Source of the DNA: Rubrivivax sp. | GTDB lineage: Bacteria; Pseudomonadota; Gammaproteobacteria; Burkholderiales; Burkholderiaceae_C | Direction of reading: 5' to 3' | Assembly: GCA_016707445.1 (NCBI GenBank) | Contig: JADJHR010000009.1 | Span: 124,001 to 188,000, forward strand | DNA length: 64,000 bases | In this document: in pieces, positions 23,913-34,278 of the stretch | How the letters are laid out: each line of letters opens with the position of its first letter | Numbering within the stretch: position 1 is the first letter of the stretch | Translations under genes and position numbers: made by a program | The notes under the pieces: generated by a model | Told to the model about the DNA's origin: nothing | Database searches by the model: none | The model's input: only the letters and a program-made list of their open reading frames with translations

Positions 23913-24307
23913 GATGAGGGAATCCTATGGGCAAGTGTGGATGAACTCGGGCGGTAATGCGATTCAAGCGCCGCTGATCTTCTCAAGCAAGATACGCGCC
24001 GGAATCACAACCCGCTGATTTCATTAACGTCGCGGTCGAGTCTCATCTCAAAGTGTAAGAGTTTCCGACATGCAGTCTGAGTCATCAATTGCGATAGCGT
24101 CGTGGCGTGTCTCCAGGTACCCGCACTGTTGACGCTGGCCGAACACTGATCAGCAAGTGAGGGGGTCACTCCACATGTCGACTGGATATTGACCAGGTTT
24201 AACTGCCTACCCTGCCTACTTTTGAGGCAGGGGAGACAGAGGTGATCACCACTCTTGTCCAAGTTTGCCTTTGGGAGTTGGGCCGACCCGTGATTTAGGG
24301 TGAGCGT
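23913..24307. other. Gene-free stretch between PEP-CTERM gene and chimeric remnant
   Basis: This 395-bp region has no convincing gene and is visibly lower in GC than its surroundings. It contains the PEP-CTERM promoter (23986-24001) and a perfect 8-bp stem-loop at 24210-24232 (CCCTGCCT, 7-nt loop, AGGCAGGG). A TAG at 24296-24298 lies in frame just before the chimeric ORF, so coding similarity to the dehydrogenase does not extend further upstream. No transposase or insertion-sequence ends were recognised. Confidence 0.6.
23986..24001 (-). promoter_or_regulatory. Candidate sigma-54 promoter of the PEP-CTERM gene
   Basis: On the minus strand the sequence reads CGGCGCG-TATC-TTGCT, close to TGGCACG-N4-TTGCW. 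The invariant GG (24000-23999) and GC (23988-23987) are exactly 10 bp apart. Transcription would begin near 23975, about 63 nt before the start codon. PEP-CTERM genes in floc-forming relatives are known to be RpoN-dependent. Confidence 0.55.
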
Positions 24308-24955
24308 GTGTCGCTGTGCGAGGCCGACGTGCTCTCGATCAGCTGCCCGCTGACCTCCGACACCCATCATCTGATCAATGCAGAATGGCTGAGCCTGATG
24401 AAGCCCGGTGCATTCCTGATCAACACCGCGTGCGGGCCGATCGTCGACCAGGCCTCGCTGACGCGAGCGTTGCAGGAACAACGCATCGCCGGTGCCGGGC
24501 TCGAGGTCTTCGAGACCGAGGCGCCCGCCGCGGACGAACCGCTGCTCGCGCTCGACAACGTGATCGTGACGCCGCACGCGCTGTCCTGGACGGACCAGTG
24601 CTTTGCCGAGCTGGGCGTGGCGTGCGTGCGCGCGGTGCATGCCGTCATGCGCGGCAGCAATCCTGCATCGGTGGTCAATCCAGATGTGCCGACGATGAAG
24701 GAGATCGGTGTCACCGTCGGCAACTACTCGCTGTTCGGCAGCATCGTCGGGCCGAAGGGCATGCCCAAGGACGTCGTGGCGAAGCTGGAGAAGGCCTGTC
24801 GGGAGGCGGTGAACGCCCCGGCGTTCAAGGACTTCCTGGAGAAGCAGAAGCTGCCCTTCGCTTACCGCGGGGCCGAAGACATCGGCGGCCACCTGCGCGC
24901 GTCCTACAACAAGATGGGCGAGGTGATTTCCACCACGGGCATCAAGATCGACTGA
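24308..24955 (+). pseudogene. Chimeric remnant: D-2-hydroxyacid dehydrogenase fragment fused to TctC/Bug fragment
   Basis: A 215-codon frame made of two unrelated halves. Residues 1 to about 124 are the C-terminal part of a D-isomer 2-hydroxyacid dehydrogenase (MKPGAFLINTACGPIVDQ, AGAGLEVFETEAP, VIVTPHALSWTD). From about 127 on it is the C-terminal third of a TctC/Bug periplasmic binding protein (PTMKEIG, GPKGMPKDVVAKLEKACREA, GIKID end). Neither half has its N-terminus: no complete Rossmann fold and no signal peptide. The catalytic Arg of the NTARG motif is Cys (residue 42). The frame starts with GTG just after an in-frame stop. It looks like the scar of a deletion that joined two genes, and it is probably non-functional. 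Confidence 0.8.
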
Positions 24956-25038
24956 GGCAACAGGTGCCAAGCACCAGGCGAGAGCCGGCTGCCGTGTCGC
25001 CATTTCCAGGCGAACCGTCGCACAACGGCAGCGTCGCC

Positions 25039-26049
25039 CTACCTCGGCGCGTCGCCCTTGCGATAGTCAGCAGTCAGCGCATCCAGCCGCGCCTTCAGTG
25101 CCGGGTCGAACGTGTAGGCGGCCGCCGCCAGCGTGGCGTCCAGCTGCTCTGGACGACTGGCGCCGAGGATCGTCGCCGTCACTTGCGGATGAGCCATCAC
25201 CCAGGCCACGGCCAGCGTGGCCAGCGCCACGCTGGCTTCGTCGGCCAGCGTCTGCAACTGTGCCACGGTGGCAAAGCTGCGCTCGTTCCAGTAGCGGTCC
25301 TGGTACACGCTGCCGGCGCTGCCCAGCGTGAAGCGTGTGTTGGCCTGTGGCGCTTCGCCCGCGCGGTACTTGCCGCTCAGCAGGCCACCGGCCAGCGGGT
25401 TGTAGGGAATCACGCCGATGCCTTCTTCATCGGCCAGCGGCAGCAGCTCACGTTCGATCTCGCGGAACAGCAGGCTGTAGCGTGGTTGCACACTGATCGG
25501 CCGCAGCAGGCCCTTGATGTCGGCGCGGCCGAGCGCGCGCGCCAGTCGGTACGACAGGAAGTTCGACACCCCGACATAGCGTGCACGGCCGGATCGAACG
25601 ATGGTGTCCAGTGCCTCCAGGCTTTCGTCCAGCGGCGTGTTGCGATCGTCGTGGTGCAGTTGGTACAGATCGACATGATCGGTCTGCAGCCTCGCCAATG
25701 ACGCGTCGATGGCCTGCAACAGATGTTTGCGTGACGCACCCTGGTTCCAGGGCTCGGGCCCCATCTTGCCGACCGCCTTGGTGGCCAGCACGACCCGGTT
25801 GCGCCGCGCCGGGCCGCCGGCCTGCAGCCAGCGGCCGATGATGGTCTCAGTGTCGCCGACGTTCGCCAGCGTGCCGCCCAGCGGATAGACGTCGGCGGTG
25901 TCGATAAAGCTGATGCCACCGGCCAAAGCATTGTCGAGGATGGCATGCGAGGTGGCCTCGTCGGTCTGCAGGCCGAAGGTCATCGTGCCCAGGGCCTGGC
26001 GCGAGACGATCAAGCCGCTGCGGCCGAGGCGGGTGGTCGGCATCGTCAT
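25039..26049 (-). CDS. Aldo/keto reductase
   Basis: NADPH-dependent oxidoreductase of the TIM-barrel AKR superfamily (336 aa). GTMTFGLQTDEA, FIDTADVYPLGG (catalytic Asp and Tyr), VVLATKAVG (Lys) and YQLHHDDR (His) carry the tetrad. VIPYNPLAGGLLSGKY is also typical. Its ATG overlaps the stop of the upstream ModA-like gene (TGATG at 26047-26051), so the two are translationally coupled. The substrate is unknown. Confidence 0.9.
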   Translation of the reverse strand: MTMPTTRLGRSGLIVSRQALGTMTFGLQTDEATSHAILDNALAGGISFIDTADVYPLGGTLANVGDTETIIGRWLQAGGPARRNRVVLATKAVGKMGPEPWNQGASRKHLLQAIDASLARLQTDHVDLYQLHHDDRNTPLDESLEALDTIVRSGRARYVGVSNFLSYRLARALGRADIKGLLRPISVQPRYSLLFREIERELLPLADEEGIGVIPYNPLAGGLLSGKYRAGEAPQANTRFTLGSAGSVYQDRYWNERSFATVAQLQTLADEASVALATLAVAWVMAHPQVTATILGASRPEQLDATLAAAAYTFDPALKARLDALTADYRKGDAPR

Positions 26050-26740
26050 CAGGCGCTCTCCATGCCGTTGTTCGTCTTGATCGTGGCGCAGGCGGGCGAC
26101 ACCATCCAGGCCAGCAGCGCACGCACCGCGTCAGGCTGGGTCGAGGTGGTCGACAGGCCGGCTGAAAAGACAGTCATGACCTGGATCGCCGGCGGCAGCG
26201 GGCCCAGCACCGTGATGCCGGGCAGGTTGATCAGTTCGGCCTGCTGCTGGAAGCCCAGCTCGACCTCGCCTTGCGCCACCAGGCTGCCTACCGGCACGCC
26301 GGGCGGCGCCTGCACGATGCGCGACTTGATCTGCTCGGCGATGCCCCAGCGCTCGAACAGCTGCTGCAAATGCACGCCGCTGGGGCCGGTTGAAAGCTGA
26401 TGCTGCGTGCCGCCAGCACCGCCTGGCGCACCGCATCTTCACTGCCGATGTCGACCGCCGGCGCGCCGGCGCGCACCGCCACCGCCACGCCCGAGCGCAC
26501 CAGGTCCGCCCGGCTGCCGGCAATCAGCTGGCCGCTGTCGATCAGCTGGTCGATGGCCTTGGCCGCCAGCACCACGGCGTCGAAGGCTTCGCCGGCCTGC
26601 ACGCGCCGGGCTGCATCGACACCACCGACCGATTCGACGGCCAGGCTGATTTGCGGTTGCACGACGGCATAGGCCTCGGCCAGTTCGGCCAGCAAGGCAC
26701 GCGTGGCCATCGACGAGATCAGCCTGAGCGTGGTGGACAT
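26049..26740 (-). CDS. ModA-like periplasmic-type substrate-binding protein (one-base frameshift near 26393)
   Basis: Two frames together encode one ModA-like solute-binding domain of about 230 aa. The first runs from the ATG at 26740 through VGGVDAARRVQAGEAFDAVV to AARSISF. The second continues with GVHLQQLFERWGIAEQI to the stop at 26049. Adding one A to the AAA run at 26393-26395 (plus strand) joins them with the expected S-TGPSG linker. I therefore treat the break as a likely sequencing error. There is no obvious signal peptide, unlike true ModA. It is coupled to the aldo/keto reductase and is separate from the real modABC at 41756-44270. Confidence 0.7.
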
Positions 26741-26800
26741 GGCGGCTTCGGCGGTCGAGCCGCGGCAGGTGGCGACGCGGCAGATTATGGCCGCGCGACC

Positions 26801-27361
26801 CTATTGCAGCGTGGGGTGTGCCTGCGGGTCGGCGGCCTGCACGGGGCGCTCGCCCGGCACCGGCCGTCCCTGGCGTTGCATGGCGCGCAGATGCAGGGCC
26901 GCGGCATCGTCGGCGCTGCCCAGGCGATGGAACAGGTCGCTGGCGCGCAGCAGCAGGCGCACCTCCCAGGTCGGGTCGCTGGTCTGGGCCGCCAGGCCGG
27001 CGGCCTCGACCGCACAGGCGCGCGCCAGCAGCCAGGCCTCGGGGTCGCCGTCCCCATCGGCGGCCTGCGCATCGGGTGCGCGGTCGGCGGCCAGCTCGCC
27101 GCGTTCACACAACAGGTCGGCCAGCAGGTCGGCGCAGCCGAGCACGCGCGCCCAGGCCAGCGCAGCGTCGAATCGCCGCGCGGCGGCGTCGGTGTTGCCG
27201 CTGCGCCTTTCGCAGCGGCCCAGCGCCGTCAAGGCTTCACACAGGCGCCAGGGCTGAAGCGTGATGCGCGCCATGTCGAGCGAGGCTTCGGCGCGTTGCC
27301 ATTCATGGGCTTCGACGCCCGTGAAGACCGGACGGCGGGAGAGGGCTGCTGTGGGGATCAT
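26801..27361 (-). CDS. Hypothetical helical (TPR-like) protein
   Basis: Protein of 186 aa from the ATG at 27361; the frame is open a little further up but without a better start. It is Ala/Leu/Arg-rich with helix-pair periodicity (LCEALTALGRCERRSGNTDAA, split by motif; RLGSADDAAALHLRAM), suggesting two or three tetratricopeptide-like repeats. No signal peptide or membrane segment. Neighbours do not indicate a role. It could be a fragment of a longer TPR protein. Confidence 0.5.
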   Translation of the reverse strand: MIPTAALSRRPVFTGVEAHEWQRAEASLDMARITLQPWRLCEALTALGRCERRSGNTDAAARRFDAALAWARVLGCADLLADLLCERGELAADRAPDAQAADGDGDPEAWLLARACAVEAAGLAAQTSDPTWEVRLLLRASDLFHRLGSADDAAALHLRAMQRQGRPVPGERPVQAADPQAHPTLQ

Positions 27362-27453
27362 CGACCGGGCGCTTGAACTTGGCGCATGGTAGGCACGATG
27401 ACCGCGGCTGGCTGCCCCCGGGCCGCGGGGGGCAGACCGCACGCCCTATCGGG

Positions 27454-28116
27454 TCATCGCTTGCCCGTGGCCGCGACACGGCGCCACAAGCGCCAGCCCA
27501 GCAGCAGCGCGACGATCAGCGCATAGACCGACCATTCGCCGAAATCGTTCTTGCCCGCACGCATCCAGAAGAAGTGCAGCAGCGCCAGCAATGCCACGGC
27601 GTAGACGGCGCGGTGCAGCGCCTGCCAGCGCGCCGCCCCCAGCGTCTTGATGGCGCGGTTGAACGAGGTGGCCGCCAGCGGCAGCATCAGCAGCAGGGCC
27701 AGCGAGCCGACCAGGATGAACGGGCGCTTGGCGATGTCGCGCAGGATCGCGTCCAGGTCCAGCCCCATGTCCAGCCAGGCAAACGACAGGAAGTGCAGCG
27801 CGCCATAGAAAAAAGTGAACAAGCCCAGCATGCGGCGCCAGCGCGCCAGCACATGCCAGCCTGTCAGCTGGCGCAGCGGTGTCACGGCCAGCGTCAGGCA
27901 CAGCAGGCGCAGCGTCCAGTCGCCCGTGCCGCGAATCAGCGCTTCGGCCGGGTTGGGCCCCAGCGTGTCGGCGATCGCACCCCACAGCAGCCAGGCAAAC
28001 GGCAGCGCCGCGGCGACGAAGACCAGCGGCTTGGCCGCCTTGGCGCCCGGCGCTCGATTCAAGCGCGACGGCACCGGCCGCGGCACCCTGGCCGCCTGCG
28101 ACATCGAGGCACTCAC
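27454..28116 (-). CDS. msrQ: Protein-methionine-sulfoxide reductase heme-binding subunit MsrQ
   Basis: Inner-membrane heme protein (220 aa) that passes electrons from the respiratory chain or flavin to periplasmic MsrP. Five to six hydrophobic segments and ligand-type His residues are visible (TGWHVLARWRRMLGLF, ALHFLSFAW, ALHRAVYAVALLALLHFFW). It begins with GTG one base after the msrP stop, in the usual msrP-msrQ order; an ATG four codons later is possible. The C-terminal WRLWRRV segment is typical. Confidence 0.92.
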   Translation of the reverse strand: MSASMSQAARVPRPVPSRLNRAPGAKAAKPLVFVAAALPFAWLLWGAIADTLGPNPAEALIRGTGDWTLRLLCLTLAVTPLRQLTGWHVLARWRRMLGLFTFFYGALHFLSFAWLDMGLDLDAILRDIAKRPFILVGSLALLLMLPLAATSFNRAIKTLGAARWQALHRAVYAVALLALLHFFWMRAGKNDFGEWSVYALIVALLLGWRLWRRVAATGKR

Positions 28117-28117
28117 G

Positions 28118-29104
28118 TCAGAAGTACTTCTTCAGGTCCATGCCGGCATAGAGCTGGCCGACCTGCGGTTCGTAGCCGTTGAACATCAGCGTCGCCCGCT
28201 TGCGGGTGAGCAGGCCGCCCTCGCCGATGCGTCGTTCGGTGGCCTGGCTCCAGCGCGGATGGTCGACGTTCGGGTTGACGTTGGAATAGAAGCCGTATTC
28301 GCTGTCGTTGGCCACTTCCCAGCTGGTTCTGGGTTGCTTTTCGACGAAGCGGATCTTGACGAGCGACTTGCCCGACTTGAAGCCGTACTTCCAGGGCACC
28401 ACCAGGCGCAGCGGCGCGCCGTTCTGGCGCGGCAGCACCTCGCCATACATGCCGAACGCCAGCAGCGTCAGCGGGTGCATCGCCTCGTCCATGCGCAGCG
28501 CTTCGACATACGGCCAGTCGAGTACCGACGAGCGCAGGCCCGGCATCTGGGCTGGGTCGGCCAGCGTCACGAACTGCACGAATCGGGCATTGCCGGTGGG
28601 CTCCACCGCCTTGATCAGGTTCGACAGCGACCAGCCCACCCAGGGGATGACCATCGACCAGCCCTCGACGCAGCGCAGGCGATAGACGCGTTCTTCCATC
28701 GCACCGAGCTTCATCAGCTGGTCGAGATCGAAGCGGCGCGGGTTCTTCACCTCGCCTTCGACCACCACCGACCACGGCCGCGTTTTCAGGGCGCCGGCGT
28801 GGCGTGCGGGGTCGGACTTGTCGGTGCCGAACTCGTAGAAGTTGTTGTAGCTGGTGGCATCGGTGCGCGGCGTGGTTTTCTCCATCGTCAGCGCACCGGC
28901 CACCGTGCTGCGTACGCCCGGCAGCGCAACCCCGGCCGGGGCCGCCTGGGCATGGGCCTGGCGCGTGGCAAAGCTGCCCAGCGTGGTGCCGGCTGCGGCC
29001 AGCGCCACCTGACGCAACCAGTCTCGCCGCGACTCATAGGCTGCGCGCGGTGCGATTTGCGATGAATGGGGGTCAATGAAACCGTGATCCTTGAAGAAAT
29101 GCAT
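28118..29104 (-). CDS. msrP: Protein-methionine-sulfoxide reductase catalytic subunit MsrP
   Basis: Periplasmic molybdopterin enzyme (328 aa) that repairs oxidised methionines in envelope proteins. The ATG at 29104 opens a twin-arginine leader (SRRDWLRQ, Arg26-Arg27) ending near AHAQA, consistent with Tat export of a folded cofactor protein. The molybdenum ligand is Cys145 in RCVEGWS. YNNFYEFGTDKSDPA is another family hallmark. Its cofactor need fits mobB and modABC in the same window. Confidence 0.94.
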   Translation of the reverse strand: MHFFKDHGFIDPHSSQIAPRAAYESRRDWLRQVALAAAGTTLGSFATRQAHAQAAPAGVALPGVRSTVAGALTMEKTTPRTDATSYNNFYEFGTDKSDPARHAGALKTRPWSVVVEGEVKNPRRFDLDQLMKLGAMEERVYRLRCVEGWSMVIPWVGWSLSNLIKAVEPTGNARFVQFVTLADPAQMPGLRSSVLDWPYVEALRMDEAMHPLTLLAFGMYGEVLPRQNGAPLRLVVPWKYGFKSGKSLVKIRFVEKQPRTSWEVANDSEYGFYSNVNPNVDHPRWSQATERRIGEGGLLTRKRATLMFNGYEPQVGQLYAGMDLKKYF

Positions 29105-29190
29105 CGATGGTCCTGTTTGCTGCACTTTCGTCGCGCCGGCAGGCCGATCCTTACAGTGCAGACCCTGCAGCGTGGGCGGGCGATGCTGCC

Positions 29191-29227
29191 GCAAAAGCAA
29201 AGGGCCGGTCATCGACCGGCCCTTTGC
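29191..29227 (-). terminator. Rho-independent terminator after cytochrome c4 gene
   Basis: A perfect 14-bp stem (GCAAAGGGCCGGTC with its complement, loop ATC) at 29197-29227 is followed on the minus strand by GCTTTTGC. It lies 20 bp past the cytochrome c4 stop. Confidence 0.75.
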
Positions 29228-29246
29228 CCACGAACGCTGCTGCGGT

Positions 29247-29873
29247 TCAGCGCAGCCCGGCGATGTAGTCGGCCACGGCCTTGATTTCCTTGTCGTTCAT
29301 CTTGGCCGCGACGCCGGTCATCGGCACGCTGTTGGTGCGCAGGCCGCCACGGAAGGCCACCAGTTGCGCCTCAGTGTATTCAGCGTGCTGGCCGGACAGG
29401 CGCGGGTACTGGATCGGGATGCCGGCTCCGTTGGGGCTGTGGCAGCCCGAGCAGGCGGGTATGTTGCGATCGGCGATGCCGCCGCGGTAGATCTTCTCGC
29501 CCAGGTAGATGGTGGCCTTGCTCTTCGCAAAGCCGGACTTGGCATGCTTGTCGGCGTAGAACGCGGCCACGTTCTTCATGTCCTCTTCGGACAGCGCGGC
29601 CGACATGCCCGCCATGATGGCGTTGTTGCGCTTGCCGGACTTGAACTCGGTCAACTGCTTGACCAGGTATTCGGGAACCTGCCCCTGCAGGATCGGGTTG
29701 GCCGGTGCGCCCCGCGTGCCGTCGGCCGTGTGGCAGGCCTGGCAGGTGGCGGCGACGGTTGCGCCCTTGGCCAGATCGGGCTTGAACGCGGGGGTCTGGG
29801 CCTCGGCGGCACGGGCACTGCCCATCGAGCTGAGAGCCAGCGTCAGGGACACAATCAGGAACGGCAGCTTCAT
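29247..29873 (-). CDS. Diheme cytochrome c4
   Basis: Periplasmic electron carrier (208 aa) with a signal peptide (about 1-22, cleavage near ARAAE) and two class I cytochrome c domains. Heme sites are CQACH (44-48) and CSGCH (141-145), with later Met ligands (IMAGM; VPMTGV). The length and two-domain layout match cytochrome c4, which feeds cbb3 or aa3 oxidases. It is divergent from engB, an arrangement conserved in many betaproteobacteria. A strong terminator follows. Confidence 0.92.
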   Translation of the reverse strand: MKLPFLIVSLTLALSSMGSARAAEAQTPAFKPDLAKGATVAATCQACHTADGTRGAPANPILQGQVPEYLVKQLTEFKSGKRNNAIMAGMSAALSEEDMKNVAAFYADKHAKSGFAKSKATIYLGEKIYRGGIADRNIPACSGCHSPNGAGIPIQYPRLSGQHAEYTEAQLVAFRGGLRTNSVPMTGVAAKMNDKEIKAVADYIAGLR

Positions 29874-29933
29874 GCAGGAGCCTCGGGCGGTTAGCCGTGC
29901 AGGTGTTCAAACCGCAAGATTTTACAATGTCCC

Positions 29934-30635
29934 ATGACATCCACCTTTCGTGCGACGGCACGGGCGCCTGAATCGGCGGCGGCGCTTGCCGCGCTGGCCT
30001 GGTTGCACACGGCGCGCTTCCTCACCACGTCCAGCCAGCTCGACCAGCTGCCGGTGACCGAGCTGCCCGAGATTGCCTTCGTCGGTCGCAGCAACGCCGG
30101 CAAGTCGACGGCCATCAACACGCTGGCGCAGCACAAGCGGCTGGCCTTTGCGTCGCGCACGCCGGGCCGCACGCAGCACATCAACCTGTTCGAGGTCGGC
30201 CCGCGCGATGCGGCCGACGCCTGGCTGGCCGACCTGCCCGGTTACGGCTACGCTGCCGTCGAACGCGCGGCCAAACTGCGCTGGCAGGAGGTGATGGCCA
30301 GCTACCTGGTCTTGCGGCGCAACCTGCATGGCGTGGTGCAGATGGTCGATTCGCGGCTGGGCTACACCGACCTCGACCGCAGCCTGCTCGAGCTGATCAA
30401 GCCGCGCGTGATCACCGGTGAGTTGCGGCTGCTGGTGCTGCTGACCAAGGCCGACAAGCTCAACCGCCGCGAGTCCGACGCGGCACTGTCGGCAGCCAAT
30501 GAGGTGCTGGGCGACCTGGCCGGTGACCAGACCGACATCGGCGTCAGCCTGTTCTCGGCGCTGTCCCGGCGAGGCCTGGGTGATGCCGCCGAAGCCTTGC
30601 GGCAATGGGTGCCCGCACCGGCTGCGCTGGCCTGA
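29934..30635 (+). CDS. engB: Ribosome biogenesis GTPase EngB (YihA/YsxC)
   Basis: Essential GTPase (233 aa) in 50S subunit assembly. G1 is GRSNAGKS (51-58), G2 TPGRTQHIN, G3 DLPGYG (100-105), G4 TKADK, and G5 lies in SLFSAL. The length is typical of betaproteobacteria. A TACAAT hexamer at 29923-29928 lies only 5 nt before the ATG. If it is the -10 element, the transcript is leaderless. Confidence 0.95.
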   Translation: MTSTFRATARAPESAAALAALAWLHTARFLTTSSQLDQLPVTELPEIAFVGRSNAGKSTAINTLAQHKRLAFASRTPGRTQHINLFEVGPRDAADAWLADLPGYGYAAVERAAKLRWQEVMASYLVLRRNLHGVVQMVDSRLGYTDLDRSLLELIKPRVITGELRLLVLLTKADKLNRRESDAALSAANEVLGDLAGDQTDIGVSLFSALSRRGLGDAAEALRQWVPAPAALA

Positions 30636-32378
30636 TCAGGCTTCGCCGAGCTTGCGCAGCACGCGGTTGGCGGCTTCACGGATCAGCGAGCGCGGCTGTA
30701 GCCCGGTCAGCAGCTGCAACTGCAGCATGCGCTCGATGGCACGGTGCCGGATGGCCCAGGTGTTGGCCGATGCACCGTCGGCAAACAGCCAGTATTCGCG
30801 GTGCGCCCCGTACCACAGCAGCTGCGCGTTGACCCAGGCACCCTGCATGAACATGTGCACCCATTCTCCGCTGCGCCGGTTGCGCAGCCACTGCGCGCCA
30901 TCCGATGGGTGGTGGTCGCCGGGGCCGGCGGCCGACAGGTCGTCGAGCAGGTCGGCCGGTACCGTGTCGAGCTGACCGACGTCGAGCGCACCGGGGCTGG
31001 TGGGTGGCGGTCCGCCGGCCACCGCCTGGTCCTCCAGTGCCTGCAGGCTGTGCAGTTCAGCTTCGGCGGCCTCTCGGCGTTGCTCGAAGCGTGAACGTTC
31101 GTAGGCCATCACACGCTCGCGGGCCCAGCGGAAGGCGTCGGAGTCGCGCGCCTGCTCCTGTGCCAGTGTGTCGAGCAGGCCGTGCATGAAGCGCAGCATG
31201 CGCGTGCGTTCGGGGTCGCCGGGCGGCGGGTGCAGGTCGCCCTGCAGCGCGATGCGGTCCATCAGCAGCCACACCGGATGCGTGTAGTTGTCCAGCGTGG
31301 CGGGGTCGCGCAGCGCCAGGCGCAGCGCCGGCATCTGCAGCCTGGCCAGCAGCGTCTGCATGTCGGCGCCGAGCCGGCGGTCGCCGAGCACGGCGTCGAA
31401 CAGGCGCCCGATCAGCTCGATCAGTTCGCGATCGGCGGGTTTGTCGGCGCTGGCAACCAGTTCCTGACGCTGCAGCTTGCGCAGGTGCTCGCGCTGATGC
31501 GGGCTGCCGTCGGGCGGCAGGCTGCGCAGCATTTCGTCGGTGCGCGCCAGCAACTGGTCGATCGACGGGCTGGGCCCGCTGCGCCTTGGCGCCGATGTCT
31601 GTGCCGGTGCCGGTGCTGGGGGCGGGGTTTGTGCCTGGCTGCCTGGGCGTCCGCCCGCGCCGGGCAGCGGTGTGGTCGACTCGGCGCGGTTGGACCCGGG
31701 ATCGAAGAACGAGTCCTGCTGGCCCTGGCTGCGCCGGCTGCCGAAGACGATGATCGTGCGGTACACCGCGGGCTCGACGCCCATCGATTCGAGTCGCGCA
31801 CAGGCGCCGGCATACGACTTGCGCATCAGTTGCGCCAGCGGCATGCAGGCATGGCGCACGAGGGCCAGCTGGTAGCCGCGCTGCATCGGCAGGGCTTGCG
31901 CCGCGTCCCACAGCGAGCGGCCCAGCACCTCGGGCCGGAAGGGGTTGTAGTCGCGCGCCACGTCCATGTCGCCGACCAGCGCCGAGGTGTAGGTCATCAG
32001 CTCGCGCAGCTCGTATTCGGCCACGCTGCGAATGGCCTCGATCGAGCGCGAGACCTCGACGTCGACCTCGACCTGTGATTCGTCGACCAGAGACAAGCCG
32101 CCCAACCCCGACGGTGGCGCATTGCGTGTGCTTTCTTCCTGGTTCAGCTCGCGCTGCACATACTCGGTCAGCGCGCGCACGAATTCGCGCGTCACCAAGG
32201 GCCGATGCAGGTTCAGCGCGCGCTGCAGGTCGGCGGCCAGCGAGCGTTCGCGCGACGTCATGCCGGCGGCGTCGCGGCCGATGGCGGCCAGGGCCTCTTC
32301 GACCATCTGTTCGGCCAGCAAGGGCGCGCGCATCAGCTCGTCATCAACGAAGCGTAGCAGGGCGTCGGGAGTGGACAT
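30636..32378 (-). CDS. DUF1631 family protein
   Basis: Cytoplasmic protein of 580 aa, mostly helical and Arg/Leu/Gln-rich, with a Pro/Ala/Ser-rich disordered segment (about 225-275). The C-terminal part (GEWVHMFMQGAWVNAQLLWYG, split by motif; AIERMLQLQLL) matches DUF1631, a family confined mostly to proteobacteria and of unknown function; PilZ-related regulation has been suggested for related proteins. It is separated from groL by the terminator at 32434-32468. Confidence 0.75.
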   Translation of the reverse strand: MSTPDALLRFVDDELMRAPLLAEQMVEEALAAIGRDAAGMTSRERSLAADLQRALNLHRPLVTREFVRALTEYVQRELNQEESTRNAPPSGLGGLSLVDESQVEVDVEVSRSIEAIRSVAEYELRELMTYTSALVGDMDVARDYNPFRPEVLGRSLWDAAQALPMQRGYQLALVRHACMPLAQLMRKSYAGACARLESMGVEPAVYRTIIVFGSRRSQGQQDSFFDPGSNRAESTTPLPGAGGRPGSQAQTPPPAPAPAQTSAPRRSGPSPSIDQLLARTDEMLRSLPPDGSPHQREHLRKLQRQELVASADKPADRELIELIGRLFDAVLGDRRLGADMQTLLARLQMPALRLALRDPATLDNYTHPVWLLMDRIALQGDLHPPPGDPERTRMLRFMHGLLDTLAQEQARDSDAFRWARERVMAYERSRFEQRREAAEAELHSLQALEDQAVAGGPPPTSPGALDVGQLDTVPADLLDDLSAAGPGDHHPSDGAQWLRNRRSGEWVHMFMQGAWVNAQLLWYGAHREYWLFADGASANTWAIRHRAIERMLQLQLLTGLQPRSLIREAANRVLRKLGEA

Positions 32379-32433
32379 CAGGAAGGGAGAGTTCGAGGCG
32401 CCCGATTGTGGGCCGCCGGCAATGCGGGCGATC

Positions 32434-32468
32434 CAAAGAAAAGGCCCGCGTTCTGCAACGCGGGCCTT
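32434..32468 (-). terminator. Rho-independent terminator of groESL
   Basis: A perfect 12-bp stem, AAGGCCCGCGTT-CTGC-AACGCGGGCCTT, occupies 32441-32468. On the minus strand it is followed by TTCTTTGG. It sits 55 bp past the groL stop. Confidence 0.85.
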
Positions 32469-32522
32469 CGTTTGGCGATCAGCCTCAGGCTTGGCCGGCG
32501 CAAGGGCCGCCGGCCGCGGACC

Positions 32523-34176
<1,654 letters not shown>

Positions 34177-34278
34177 GTGTGTTTCTCCGATTCAGTTCAA
34201 TAGGGGTTTGGCGGTGGATCGCTGGGCGGGCCCGGGCCTGCGGCGGCGCCGGGGGGGCCGCCGCAGCGGCGAAGGGCT

